The notes under the pieces are model-generated. The model made no database searches, was not told the origin of the DNA, and saw nothing but the letters and a program-made list of their open reading frames with translations. Shown piece by piece: positions 8,610-15,762 of a DNA stretch of 64,000 nucleotides. The stretch covers positions 62,001-126,000 of the forward strand of contig NZ_CAAF010000073.1 of assembly GCF_000359125.1 (NCBI RefSeq), written 5' to 3'. A program made the position numbers and the translations under genes. Position 1 is the first letter of the stretch, and each line of letters starts with the position of its first letter. The DNA is from Mesorhizobium sp. STM 4661. GTDB taxonomy: Bacteria; Pseudomonadota; Alphaproteobacteria; Rhizobiales; Rhizobiaceae.

Positions 8610-9433
8610 AGCACCGAACCTCCAAATCCGAACAACAGCCGGCCGGCCAGCGCTCCGGCAAAGACGGCAAAGCAGGCGCCGATCGCCAGGATTTCACCGG
8701 CCGACAATCTTTCACGCGACGGGTGTAGGCTGGTGCGGTCGGCCGAGCCGCTGAACGCCTTCGCCTGCAGCGCGATTTCCATCAGCTGGGCCTTGGTCAG
8801 CGAGATCATGATCAGCGGCACCAGCATGCGGCCGAGCGCGATCAGCTTGCGCGGCATGCCGATGCCGTCGATGTCGATGCCGCGCAGGCGCTGTGCCTCC
8901 TTGATCCCTTCCAATTCCTGGAACAGCAGCGGCACGAAACGGAACGTCGTCGAAAACAGGAAGGCGATGCGGTAGGGCACGCCGATCCGCACCAGCCCGA
9001 GCACGATGTCGTTGGGCTGGCTGGTCATGAACACGAGCTGAAACGCCAGCATCGGAATCAGCACGCGGCAGCACACCACCAGACCGAACAGCAAGCCTTC
9101 GACGTAGAAGATGTTGAGCGAGCCGAAGAGCGGCACGCCGGGCGGCACGGTGAAGACCGGCGTCTTGCCGAACGGGCTCCACAGGCCCTGGATCACCGTG
9201 ATCAGCACCAGCGCCGGCAGCACGATCAGAGTGAGCTTACGGATGGTGGCGGCGGTCACGCCGGCGGAAAACATCAGCCCGACGATGACAGCGAGGAACG
9301 CCGCCTGCGGCAGGATGCTGTTCCAGATGAAGATCAGCGAGCTTGCGAGCAGAAGCAGCGCGAACTTCACCCGCATGTCGGCTCGGGCGAAAATGGTCTC
9401 GGCCGGCAAAAGCTGGATGGCATAGCTGACCAT
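8606..9433 (-). CDS. ecfT: ECF transporter transmembrane (T) component
   Basis: 275 residues with four to five hydrophobic segments in the first two thirds and a cytoplasmic coupling region that carries the signature EAQRLRGIDID and, later, ALQAKAFSGS, corresponding to the two ATPase-contact helices of EcfT/CbiQ proteins. It connects the two ATPase domains to the substrate-specific S subunit in the inner membrane. The gene follows the fused ATPase gene directly (stop at 9434) and overlaps the SnoaL-like gene. Assignment to the family is firm; the vitamin or other substrate is not defined by this subunit. Confidence 0.85.
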   Translation of the reverse strand: MVSYAIQLLPAETIFARADMRVKFALLLLASSLIFIWNSILPQAAFLAVIVGLMFSAGVTAATIRKLTLIVLPALVLITVIQGLWSPFGKTPVFTVPPGVPLFGSLNIFYVEGLLFGLVVCCRVLIPMLAFQLVFMTSQPNDIVLGLVRIGVPYRIAFLFSTTFRFVPLLFQELEGIKEAQRLRGIDIDGIGMPRKLIALGRMLVPLIMISLTKAQLMEIALQAKAFSGSADRTSLHPSRERLSAGEILAIGACFAVFAGALAGRLLFGFGGSVL

Positions 9434-11239
9434 CTAGGCGACCTCCAGCCGGAGGCCGAGCATTGCCGCCAGATCGTCCGGCCCAAGCGGGCGGGCGACG
9501 CCAAGGGCAGGCACATGCTCGGCAAAGCGCACGGTCTGCGGCGGCACCAGACCGGCGGCGGCCATCGCCGAATTGTCGTAGAAGACGTCCCGCAGCGCGC
9601 CGTCACCGACGATCCTGCCGCCATCCATGACGACGAGGCGGTCGACGTAGCCCGGCAGCAGATAGAGATGATGGGTGATGAGCACCACCGTCTTGCCCAT
9701 CCGGTTCAGAGCCCGCAGCATGTCGAGTATGGCCAGCGATCCGCGCCAGTCCTGGCCGGTGGTCGGTTCGTCGAAGATCAGGATTTGCGGTTCGAGCGCC
9801 AGCACGGCGGCGATGACGACACGCAGCCGGTCGCCGCGACTGAGCGACATCGGATGCTGGTCGGCGGCCTGGGCTAGGTCCATCGCCGCAAGCGAGCGGC
9901 TGACGGCGGCATCGATATCGGCTTTCGGCCGCTTCATCATCGACAACGCGAAGCCGACTTCCTTGGCCACCGTATCGCAGAAGACCTGGGCATGCGCATT
10001 CTGCGAGACATAGCCGATGCGCCGCGCAAGATCGCTGACCTTGAATTCCGAGATGTCGTCGCCGGCGACGCGAACCGTGCCTGAGGACGGCGAAAGCAGA
10101 TGCAGGAAATGCCGCACCAGCGTGGATTTGCCGCTGCCGTTGCGGCCGACAATGCCGAGGAATTCGCCATTGGCGACCGTCAAATCGACGCCGCGCAGCG
10201 CCTCGGTGCCATCGGGATAGATGTGGATCAGCCCATCGACCGCCAGCGCGACACCGGCCTTGGAGACATCGCGCCGCGTATCCACCGGGGCGGCGGCCGA
10301 CAACGAGACGGCAAGCGGATATGCCCCAATGGCCGATTCCGCCGCTTCGAGCGTCACCGGCAGGGCGGACGGTTTGCGACGGCCAGGTGCGCTCGAGCCA
10401 TCACGAACGAGCACTTCGAAGCTGCGCACGATGTCGGGCGGCCGCACGCGATGCTCCGCCAGCATCTCCGTCGCTGCGAAGACCGTTTCGGGCGGCCCCT
10501 CGGCCGCCACCTTGCCGTCGGAAATGAGCAGGACGCGGTCGGCGATTTCGGCGAGCTCCTCGCTGGCGTGGCTGGCCATGACGACCGTCAGGCCGTTCTC
10601 GCGGTTCAATTTCAGCAGGATGGCGAAAACTTCCGCCGACGCGACCGGGTCGAGCTGCGAGGTCGGCTCGTCGAGCACGATGATATCGGACGACAGCGCG
10701 AGCGCGGCGGCAATCGACAGCCGCTGCTTCTGGCCGCCCGACAAATTGGCCGGGTGCCTGGTTTCCTGTCCGGCGAGGCCCACCGCTCTCAGCGCCTCGC
10801 CGACGCGCCGGGCGATTTCGGGCGTCGGGACCTTGAGGTTTTCCAGCGCGAAGGCCACCTCGCCTTCCACCGTGGTCGCGGTGATCTGCGTTTCGGGGTC
10901 CTCGAACACCATGCCAACCAGTTGCGCCAACCGGCTGGTCGGCGTCTCGATGGCGTCGAGGCCGGCGATATGGACGCTGCCATGGAATTCGCCGCCGAAG
11001 AATTGCGGCACGATCCCGTTCAGCGCCAGGCAGAATGTCGTCTTGCCGGCGCCGGTCGGGCCGATCACGCCGACGATCTCGCCGCGGCCGATCGTCAGGC
11101 CGATCTTGTCCAGCGCCGGTCGATCGGCGCCGGGATAGCGGTAGCTGACATTGTCGAAGCGGATGAGCGGTCCTTCCGGCCGCCCATCCCGGATGGGCAA
11201 ATGCCCATCCTCGCCCGGCGCTGTGTTGGCCTGCGGCAT
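9434..11239 (-). CDS. ECF transporter ATPase, two ABC domains fused (EcfA-A')
   Basis: 601 residues with two complete ABC ATPase domains. The first has GPTGAGKTT, LSGGQKQR and IIVLDEPTSQLD. The second has GRNGSGKST and ILIFDEPTTGQD, but its signature reads LSRGDRLR instead of LSGGQ, so one of the two composite ATP sites may be weakened. In many ECF systems the two ATPases are separate; here they are one chain joined by a ~60-residue linker. ATG 11239 shares one base with the S-component stop (TGATG). The open frame reaches much further 5' but runs out of frame through the S gene there and is not coding. Confidence 0.9.
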   Translation of the reverse strand: MPQANTAPGEDGHLPIRDGRPEGPLIRFDNVSYRYPGADRPALDKIGLTIGRGEIVGVIGPTGAGKTTFCLALNGIVPQFFGGEFHGSVHIAGLDAIETPTSRLAQLVGMVFEDPETQITATTVEGEVAFALENLKVPTPEIARRVGEALRAVGLAGQETRHPANLSGGQKQRLSIAAALALSSDIIVLDEPTSQLDPVASAEVFAILLKLNRENGLTVVMASHASEELAEIADRVLLISDGKVAAEGPPETVFAATEMLAEHRVRPPDIVRSFEVLVRDGSSAPGRRKPSALPVTLEAAESAIGAYPLAVSLSAAAPVDTRRDVSKAGVALAVDGLIHIYPDGTEALRGVDLTVANGEFLGIVGRNGSGKSTLVRHFLHLLSPSSGTVRVAGDDISEFKVSDLARRIGYVSQNAHAQVFCDTVAKEVGFALSMMKRPKADIDAAVSRSLAAMDLAQAADQHPMSLSRGDRLRVVIAAVLALEPQILIFDEPTTGQDWRGSLAILDMLRALNRMGKTVVLITHHLYLLPGYVDRLVVMDGGRIVGDGALRDVFYDNSAMAAAGLVPPQTVRFAEHVPALGVARPLGPDDLAAMLGLRLEVA

Positions 11240-12015
11240 CAGTAACCCGCCAGCTTCGCCTTTGCGATGGGAGACCGGCGAATGGCGGCGATGAGCGCGA
11301 AGGCGACCAGGGCACCGACGGCGGTAAAGACGACGCGCTCCAGGAAGATGATGAAGATCAGCGGCGGCCACACTTCGGCCGGCCACGGATTGGTGGCGAA
11401 GGACGGCACCCAGTTGAGCTGGATGCCCGCCGTCGAGCCAAAGAAGAACACGACGAAATAGGCGGCATAGAGAGACAGGCTCGCCGCGCCATTGCGGATC
11501 TGGTCGATCGCCCAGTTCCTGATCCGCGGAATGGCGATGAGGATCAGCGCCACGTCGACCGTGAAGACATTGCTCAGCCACAGCCAGAAGCCGATGCCGA
11601 AGGACAGCGACTGCCAGAGGTAGATCAGGTTGGCGGCCAGCGTGATGACCCAGGGCACATACCAGAGCGAGCGGTTTGGATACATGACCATGCCGACGGC
11701 AAAGGCGCTCATGGCGCCCATCAGCGGACTCCAGGGTCCGAGATTGGTGTAGGGCGCGATGACATTGCCGACGACGATGCCGATGACCGAGGCGATCGGC
11801 CCGGCGATCGGGCCGAGCAGCAGGCCGAGCAGCGGATGGATGACGTCGTGCAGCGGCCACCCTCCCCCCATGCCGCCGACCACGATCGAGGCCGGTATGA
11901 AGGCGAGCACTGCGACGAGCGCCGCCAGGATGGCGGTGTAGGATACGGGCGCGCCTCCGATCGAGACGCCCCCGGTCGTTACCAGACTGCGAGGTTGCGG
12001 AGCATCGGCTGTCAT
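11239..12015 (-). CDS. ECF transporter substrate-binding (S) component candidate
   Basis: 258 residues, about six transmembrane helices, with a glycine-rich first loop (GGMGGGWPLHD) and a small-residue helix GPIAGPIASVIGIVVGN. It resembles integral-membrane S subunits of ECF importers. It is first in an operon S, A-A', T, SnoaL, oxidoreductase. ATG 12015 is preceded by AAGGGGAAC. It determines what is imported; I cannot assign it to thiamine, HMP, biotin, riboflavin or cobalt families by eye. The identity as an S component rests on membrane character plus context. Confidence 0.75.
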   Translation of the reverse strand: MTADAPQPRSLVTTGGVSIGGAPVSYTAILAALVAVLAFIPASIVVGGMGGGWPLHDVIHPLLGLLLGPIAGPIASVIGIVVGNVIAPYTNLGPWSPLMGAMSAFAVGMVMYPNRSLWYVPWVITLAANLIYLWQSLSFGIGFWLWLSNVFTVDVALILIAIPRIRNWAIDQIRNGAASLSLYAAYFVVFFFGSTAGIQLNWVPSFATNPWPAEVWPPLIFIIFLERVVFTAVGALVAFALIAAIRRSPIAKAKLAGY

Positions 12016-12036
12016 TGTTGTTCCCCTTTGTTCGAG

Positions 12037-12224
12037 CAGCGTTTTCGCTGGTCGCAACGCGTCGCCTTCGCGGCGTTGCTCTCTTTTTTATGCATGTCGT
12101 TGCCCCAAAACCGCTGCGCACTTTTGGGCGACATGCTTTGTGTTCCCATGGGGAATGTGACCGAAAACATGCGTGCCTCAAAGCATCAAAGAACGCGCAC
12201 CCCGATGCCTTTCAGGCAACGGGG
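12037..12224 (-). promoter_or_regulatory. Structured 5' leader of the ECF operon
   Basis: The ~300 bp before the ECF S gene hold no gene of their own except the divergent toxin-antitoxin promoter. Read toward the ECF operon they contain a hairpin with arms at 12200-12224 (CCCCG...CGGGG outer, GCCT/AGGC inner), a copy of a dispersed repeat (12083-12127), an inverted repeat GCAACGC-N12-GCGTTGC (12054-12079) and a compact CAGCG-TTTT-CGCTG hairpin (12037-12050) just before the ribosome site. ECF operons are often riboswitch-controlled, but I could not recognise a known aptamer core. Confidence 0.35.
12083..12127 (-). repeat. Dispersed rhizobial-type intergenic repeat, copy 1
   Basis: On the minus strand this reads CAAAAGTGCGCAGCGG, then a variable few bases, then AACGACATGCAT followed by A-rich sequence. 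Nearly the same string occurs on the plus strand at 14231-14275. Similar short intergenic elements are common in Rhizobiales genomes. Here it lies in the leader of the ECF operon. Confidence 0.6.
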
Positions 12225-12231
12225 ACCGGGT

Positions 12232-12241
12232 GGGGGGGGGG
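12232..12241. repeat. Ten-base poly-G tract
   Basis: An uninterrupted run of ten G lies between the ECF leader and the toxin-antitoxin promoter, next to another GGG. Such tracts can slip during replication. It is intergenic, so a length change would affect spacing or leader sequence, not a reading frame. Confidence 0.8.
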
Positions 12242-12291
12242 CGGCCCTGCCCTTCGACGCGGGCGGCGTCTGGCGATCCTGCCTTGCATAT

Positions 12292-12309
12292 TGTACTCAA
12301 ATACGTACA
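12292..12309. promoter_or_regulatory. YefM-type operator palindrome
   Basis: TGTAC (12292-12296), an 8-bp spacer and GTACA (12305-12309) form a symmetric site 9 bp before the antitoxin start. YefM/Phd antitoxins are known to bind TGTACA-type palindromes over their own promoters, so autoregulation is expected. Confidence 0.55.
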
Positions 12310-12317
12310 TTAAGGCC

Positions 12318-12572
12318 ATGCGTACCACCTCTTACAGCGATCTACGGAAGAATCTTGCCGCCATGCTCGACAGCGTGACGGCGGATCATGCCCCCGTGCT
12401 CATCACGCGCGACAAGGGCAAGCCTGCGGCGGTGCTGATGTCGCTGGAGGATTTCGCGTCCTATGAGGAGACGTGCTACCTGCTGCGCAGCCCGGCGAAC
12501 GCCGAGCGGCTGCTTGGCGCGATCGCCGATCTCGACGCGGGCAAGGGAGCCGAGCGCGAGCTTTCGGAGTGA
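12318..12572 (+). CDS. yefM: YefM/Phd-family antitoxin
   Basis: 84 residues. The N-terminal dimer/DNA-binding part begins RTTSYSDLRKNLAAMLDSV and contains LITRDKGKPAAVLMS, the hallmark of the Phd/YefM fold; the acidic C-terminal tail would wrap the toxin. ATG 12318 lies just after the operator. It overlaps the toxin gene by 4 bp. The pair is expected to repress its own promoter and to free the toxin when the antitoxin is degraded. Length and motifs are normal for the family. Confidence 0.92.
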   Translation: MRTTSYSDLRKNLAAMLDSVTADHAPVLITRDKGKPAAVLMSLEDFASYEETCYLLRSPANAERLLGAIADLDAGKGAERELSE

Positions 12573-12823
12573 AGCTCGTCTTTCACGAGCGGGCCTGGGA
12601 GGATTACCTGCACTGGCAGGCGACCGACCCGAAGCTGCTGGTGCGCCTCAACGGGCTCATCAAGGAATGCCTGCGCACGCCCTTCACCGGCACCGGCAAG
12701 CCGGAGCCATTGCGCGGGCCGCTATCAGGCTGGTGGTCGCGGCGCCTCACTCAGGAACACCGGCTGGTGTACCGGCCGACCGAGGACGGCCTGCTGATCG
12801 CACAGTGCCGCTTCCACTATTGA
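12569..12823 (+). CDS. yoeB: YoeB-family toxin (ribosome-dependent mRNA endonuclease)
   Basis: 84 residues, typical YoeB length. WEDYLHWQATDPKLLVRLNGLI and the C-terminal RLTQEHRLVYR...CRFHY match the RelE/YoeB fold; the conserved glutamate, arginine, histidine and terminal HY expected at the active site are present. The start is GTG 12569, inside the GTGA overlap with the antitoxin stop. YoeB binds the ribosome and cuts mRNA near the start codon. Nothing suggests that the pair is broken. Confidence 0.93.
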   Translation: MKLVFHERAWEDYLHWQATDPKLLVRLNGLIKECLRTPFTGTGKPEPLRGPLSGWWSRRLTQEHRLVYRPTEDGLLIAQCRFHY

Positions 12824-12843
12824 CACCATCGCAGCGGAAGCCT

Positions 12844-13749
12844 TCACGAATTGCTCTGGCTGGCGATAAGGCTGCTCAGCCGTTCGAGCAGATGGCTGGG
12901 CAGCGGCGCCAGCCGGCCGCGGGCGCGATGCACGACACTGAGCCGCTGGGTGAAGCGGGAAAGCTCGGCGATCGGGATAAAGCTGACCGCCCCCGACAGA
13001 TGGCTGTGCAGCACGTCGATCCGGTTGAGGATGGCGACCCCCTGGTCGAGCAGCGCGAAATGCTTGAGCAGCTCGAAACTGTTGGATTCCAGCACCGGCT
13101 CCAGCGACAGGCCGGCAGCGGCGCAGGCGTGGTCGAAATGATCGCGCAGCGTAACGCCGACCTGCGGCATGATCAGCGGAAATCGCCTGAGGTCGCCAAG
13201 CCGCAGTACGGCTTTCGAGGCAAGCTCATGGTCGGGCAGCACGACGGCGCCGCAAGGGCTCAGCATCGAGGCGGCCACCGTCAAATTGGGGGTTTCGGGA
13301 AGATCGAAGGCAAACCCCAGATCGATCTCGCCGGCGGCGACCTGCACCGCGATGTCGTCGGCCGCCAGCACGCTGACGGAAAACCGCGTGAAGGGCCGTT
13401 CGCGACGATACTCGGCCAGCGCATAGGACAGCATGTCGTTGGAGAGCCCGCCCACCGTGGCGATCGAGGCGCTGGCGAAACGGCCGTCCTTCAGCGTCTC
13501 GATCCGTTCGATCGCTTTTCGGTGATGCTTCAGCGTCTCCCTGGCGTGGGTGATCAGCACCTCGCCGGCCGCGGTCGGCCGCATGTGGCCGGGCAGACGT
13601 TCGAAAAGCGGCGTCCCCAGTTGCTGCTCCAGCGCGATGATCTGCCGGTTGATCGCCGACGCCGCGACGTTGAGCGTCACCGCCGCCTTGCGGATCGAGC
13701 CGCAGCGGGCCACTTCGTCGAGATAGCGAAGCAAACGAGAGTGTATCAA
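12844..13749 (-). CDS. LysR-family transcriptional regulator
   Basis: 301 residues: winged helix in residues 1-60 (LLRYLDEVARCGSIRKAAVTLNVAASAINRQIIALE) and a periplasmic-binding-like effector domain to the C-terminus. The gene ends 20 bp past the convergent toxin gene. Upstream (13750-14416) there is no intact divergent target, only repeats and gene remnants, so its usual partner may have been lost. The closest intact gene beyond the gap is the FAD oxidoreductase on the same strand. Confidence 0.88.
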   Translation of the reverse strand: MIHSRLLRYLDEVARCGSIRKAAVTLNVAASAINRQIIALEQQLGTPLFERLPGHMRPTAAGEVLITHARETLKHHRKAIERIETLKDGRFASASIATVGGLSNDMLSYALAEYRRERPFTRFSVSVLAADDIAVQVAAGEIDLGFAFDLPETPNLTVAASMLSPCGAVVLPDHELASKAVLRLGDLRRFPLIMPQVGVTLRDHFDHACAAAGLSLEPVLESNSFELLKHFALLDQGVAILNRIDVLHSHLSGAVSFIPIAELSRFTQRLSVVHRARGRLAPLPSHLLERLSSLIASQSNS

Positions 13750-13851
13750 GCGATCTCCCGGCTGGCGTTGCGCTGCTTGCGGCGCAGTGCATCAAGACGG
13801 AACACCGTCAGTCGCGTCAAGGCCTGCTCGCTGAGGCTGATGCTCTACGAC

Positions 13852-14007
13852 GCCCCCCTCTGTCCTGCCGGACATCTCCCCCACAAGGGGGGAGATCGGC
13901 CGTCACCACTGATTTCGCCAACCACCAACCTTGCAAAAGGAGCGCTGTCGGCGAAGCTGCCAATCTCCCCCAAGTGGGGGAGATGTCCGGCAGGACAGAG
14001 AGGGGCG
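13852..14007. repeat. Double-hairpin repeat, inward-facing pair (copies 1 and 2)
   Basis: Copy 1 (13852-13896, plus) begins with a C run and CTCTGTCC and ends GGGGGGAGAT. Copy 2 (13963-14007) is the same unit inverted. Each unit has a small hairpin TGTCC-TGCC-GGACA and a larger one ATCTCCCCC...GGGGGAGAT. The inner 66 bp share short blocks (TTTCGCCAA, AAAAGGAGC) with the pair at 20.0 kb, so the whole ~155-bp arrangement may move as one unit. Confidence 0.85.
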
Positions 14008-14031
14008 CTGTCCCGCAAGCCTTGCGGTTCT

Positions 14032-14109
14032 TCAGTCCCCCCTCGCCCGCCGCAGGAAATCGATGAAGGCGCGCAGGCTGGAAGTCGCCGGATGGTTTCT
14101 CAGTCTGCC
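14032..14109 (-). pseudogene. C-terminal remnant of a LysR-type regulator
   Basis: On the minus strand a 22-codon open stretch reads HPATSSLRAFIDFLRRARGD and then a stop. This is the usual LysR C-terminal pattern, where the last helix carries AFIDFL. The sequence before it is not LysR-like, so only the tail survives. It is not part of the intact LysR gene at 12844. Confidence 0.5.
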
Positions 14110-14219
14110 ACCGCCAGCTTGCCGATTTCGGATTTGTCGGTCGACGGCGACAGCAAGGTGATTGCTCCCAATACGACCGCGGCACCGCCCGCGCCGGCCG
14201 GCGACAGCAGCTCGCCTAA
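14102..14219 (-). pseudogene. C-terminal remnant of a DMT (EamA) transporter
   Basis: On the minus strand a frame reads LGELLSPAGAGGAAVVLGAI and then 20 more residues to a stop. This is the signature of the last helix of EamA-family exporters (GE, small-residue helix, then a short polar tail). The remainder of the gene is absent: upstream sequence changes directly into an intergenic repeat. It overlaps the LysR remnant by only a few bases, so a transporter/regulator pair has probably decayed here. Confidence 0.5.
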
Positions 14220-14230
14220 TGCATATCGCG

Positions 14231-14322
14231 CAAAAGTGCGCAGCGGCTTTACGATAACGACATGCATGAAAACAAGACCTTAAAGCGCGTCGCATGAATC
14301 CGTTCAAATGCGACGCGCTTTA
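14231..14322 (+). repeat. Rhizobial-type intergenic palindromic repeat, copy 2
   Basis: The first ~45 bp match the element at 12083-12127 on the other strand (CAAAAGTGCGCAGCGG then AACGACATGCAT). They are followed by a perfect inverted repeat with 15-bp arms, 14281-14295 and 14308-14322, around a 12-bp loop (arm TAAAGCGCGTCGCAT). Copy 1 lacks this palindrome, so the element is modular. It resembles mosaic intergenic elements described in rhizobia; the exact family is not confirmed. Confidence 0.7.
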
Positions 14323-14416
14323 GAAACAAGGCCTTCTCAAGAGGATGTAAGCCAGACGTGAATCTTTGGGAGAGGCATTCCATCGCACTGCCGCACCGAC
14401 GGAGCCGCGGCAAAGC

Positions 14417-15664
14417 TCATTTCCCCCAGCCGGGAAAACGGTCCGGGCGCAGCCAATCCTGCGTTGGGTTGCCGTCTCCGGAAAGCACGGCTTCCACCAG
14501 CCAGCGCGCCGTGGCCGGTGCCGCGTGCATGCCGATGGACCCCATGCCGCCATGCACGAACAGGCCCTCGACGGTGGTCCTGCCGGCGACCGGAAGACCG
14601 TCCGAGAGCATCGGCCGGTTGCCGGGATAGACGTTGCTCACCCGTGGCGAACCGAGCCCGGGCAGCATGCGCAGCGTGCGGCCGGCGATCCGGCTCGCCA
14701 TGTCGGTGTTGCGGACGAGGTCGCGGAACGCCGGCTGCACCGACGCGCCGAGCCGCGCATCGCCGCCGCGCATCGGATTGAGGCAGATGGCTTCGACGGC
14801 CGGCTGGTCGTCGCGCCGCGCGGCGACATCGGCAAGGCCTTCGAGGCTCATCCGCCGTCCCAGTTCCTCCTGATCCGGCCAGGTCAGTTCCTCGACGATC
14901 CATGGCAGCTCGAAGTCGAGCTTGCCGAGCTGGATCAGCCAGCCGCGGCCGGCGGTGAACGGCAAGCCAGGCAGCGGCCCGTCGCCGACGGTGCGCCTGA
15001 GCAGGTCGCTCATCCACAGCCCGTTGGCGATGAAGACGAGATCGGCCGATATGATGCCCTGATCCGTCAGCACGCCCTGCACCTTGCCGCCCTTGGAGAA
15101 GATCTGGGCGACGCGAATCCCTGTTCGGATTACTGCACCCGCCTCGCGGGCGGCATGGGCGAAGGCATGCGTCGCCCCCATGGGCTCCAGCGTCCAGGCG
15201 CGGCCGACGCTGTATGCGCCCGCCACCTTGAAGCCGATGCGAGGATGGTCGCGCGCGAGCTGCGCGCCGGTGAGCTTTTCCATGGCGATGCCGGCGGCCC
15301 GGTAGCGATCGGCGACAGCGCCGGCCGCCTCGAAGCTGGCCTCGTCCTCCGAGATGAGAAGGTGGCCAATTCTGCCGAATTCGAAAGGCACCGGCCCCTC
15401 GGCAAGCTCCGCGTAGATCGCCGCGCAGGCATCGAGCATTTCGACGACTTCGCTCTGCGGGCCGCTGAGCAAGGTGCCGGTGTTGCGCCCCGACGATTCG
15501 GCGGCGACCACGCCCTGTTCGAGAATGATCGTTTTGACGCCCCGCGACGCCAGTTCGTAGGCCAGCGTGCAGCCGGCAATGCCGCCGCCGATAACGACCG
15601 CATCGACCGGCTTTTTGCCGGCGCCCGGTGCTGTGCCGGAGCGATGACCCGATGTGAGCGCCAT
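14417..15664 (-). CDS. DadA-like FAD-dependent oxidoreductase
   Basis: 415 residues. FAD motif GGGIAG is at residues 26-31 after AVVI, then the DAO fold with SSGRNTGTLLSG and a C-terminal GGMGSIGMHAAPATARWL that closes over the flavin. It is expected to oxidise an amino acid or amine. ATG 15664 is preceded by AAGGGGAC; the frame is open 23 codons further but these overlap the operator. It is divergent from a FadR-type regulator, with a near-perfect palindrome between them, so it is probably that regulator's target. Confidence 0.85.
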   Translation of the reverse strand: MALTSGHRSGTAPGAGKKPVDAVVIGGGIAGCTLAYELASRGVKTIILEQGVVAAESSGRNTGTLLSGPQSEVVEMLDACAAIYAELAEGPVPFEFGRIGHLLISEDEASFEAAGAVADRYRAAGIAMEKLTGAQLARDHPRIGFKVAGAYSVGRAWTLEPMGATHAFAHAAREAGAVIRTGIRVAQIFSKGGKVQGVLTDQGIISADLVFIANGLWMSDLLRRTVGDGPLPGLPFTAGRGWLIQLGKLDFELPWIVEELTWPDQEELGRRMSLEGLADVAARRDDQPAVEAICLNPMRGGDARLGASVQPAFRDLVRNTDMASRIAGRTLRMLPGLGSPRVSNVYPGNRPMLSDGLPVAGRTTVEGLFVHGGMGSIGMHAAPATARWLVEAVLSGDGNPTQDWLRPDRFPGWGK

Positions 15665-15695
15665 GGAGGTCCCCTTTGCGGATACAGCACCCAAC

Positions 15696-15717
15696 TCTTG
15701 TATACTCGTATACGAGA
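15696..15717. promoter_or_regulatory. Near-perfect palindrome, likely FadR-type operator
   Basis: Arms TCTTGTATAC (15696-15705) and GTATACGAGA (15708-15717) differ from perfect symmetry at one position and flank a 2-bp centre. GntR/FadR regulators bind TNGTATACNA-like palindromes. The site lies between the divergent oxidoreductase and regulator genes. Confidence 0.65.
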
Positions 15718-15762
15718 ATCCACATATCCGCACAAGCGACTTTCTGCTAGGCAGATGCCGCT

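Larger units (their letters stand above)
13750..14416. other. 667-bp stretch without an intact gene
   Basis: It holds, in order, an inward-facing pair of double-hairpin repeats (13852-14007), C-terminal remnants of a LysR regulator and a DMT transporter (14032-14219) and a rhizobial intergenic repeat with a perfect 15-bp inverted repeat (14231-14322). Nothing is seen in the last ~90 bp before the FAD oxidoreductase stop. Confidence 0.7.

Noticed and set aside
11240..12181. A 5' extension of the fused ECF ATPase to more than 900 residues
   Set aside because: The extension is the S-component gene read in the wrong frame; the ATPase starts at 11239 in a TGATG overlap.
12463..14283. A 606-codon plus-strand open frame across the toxin gene and LysR regulator
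   Set aside because: Composition is glutamine/arginine/glycine-rich without domains and it is antisense to a clear LysR gene.
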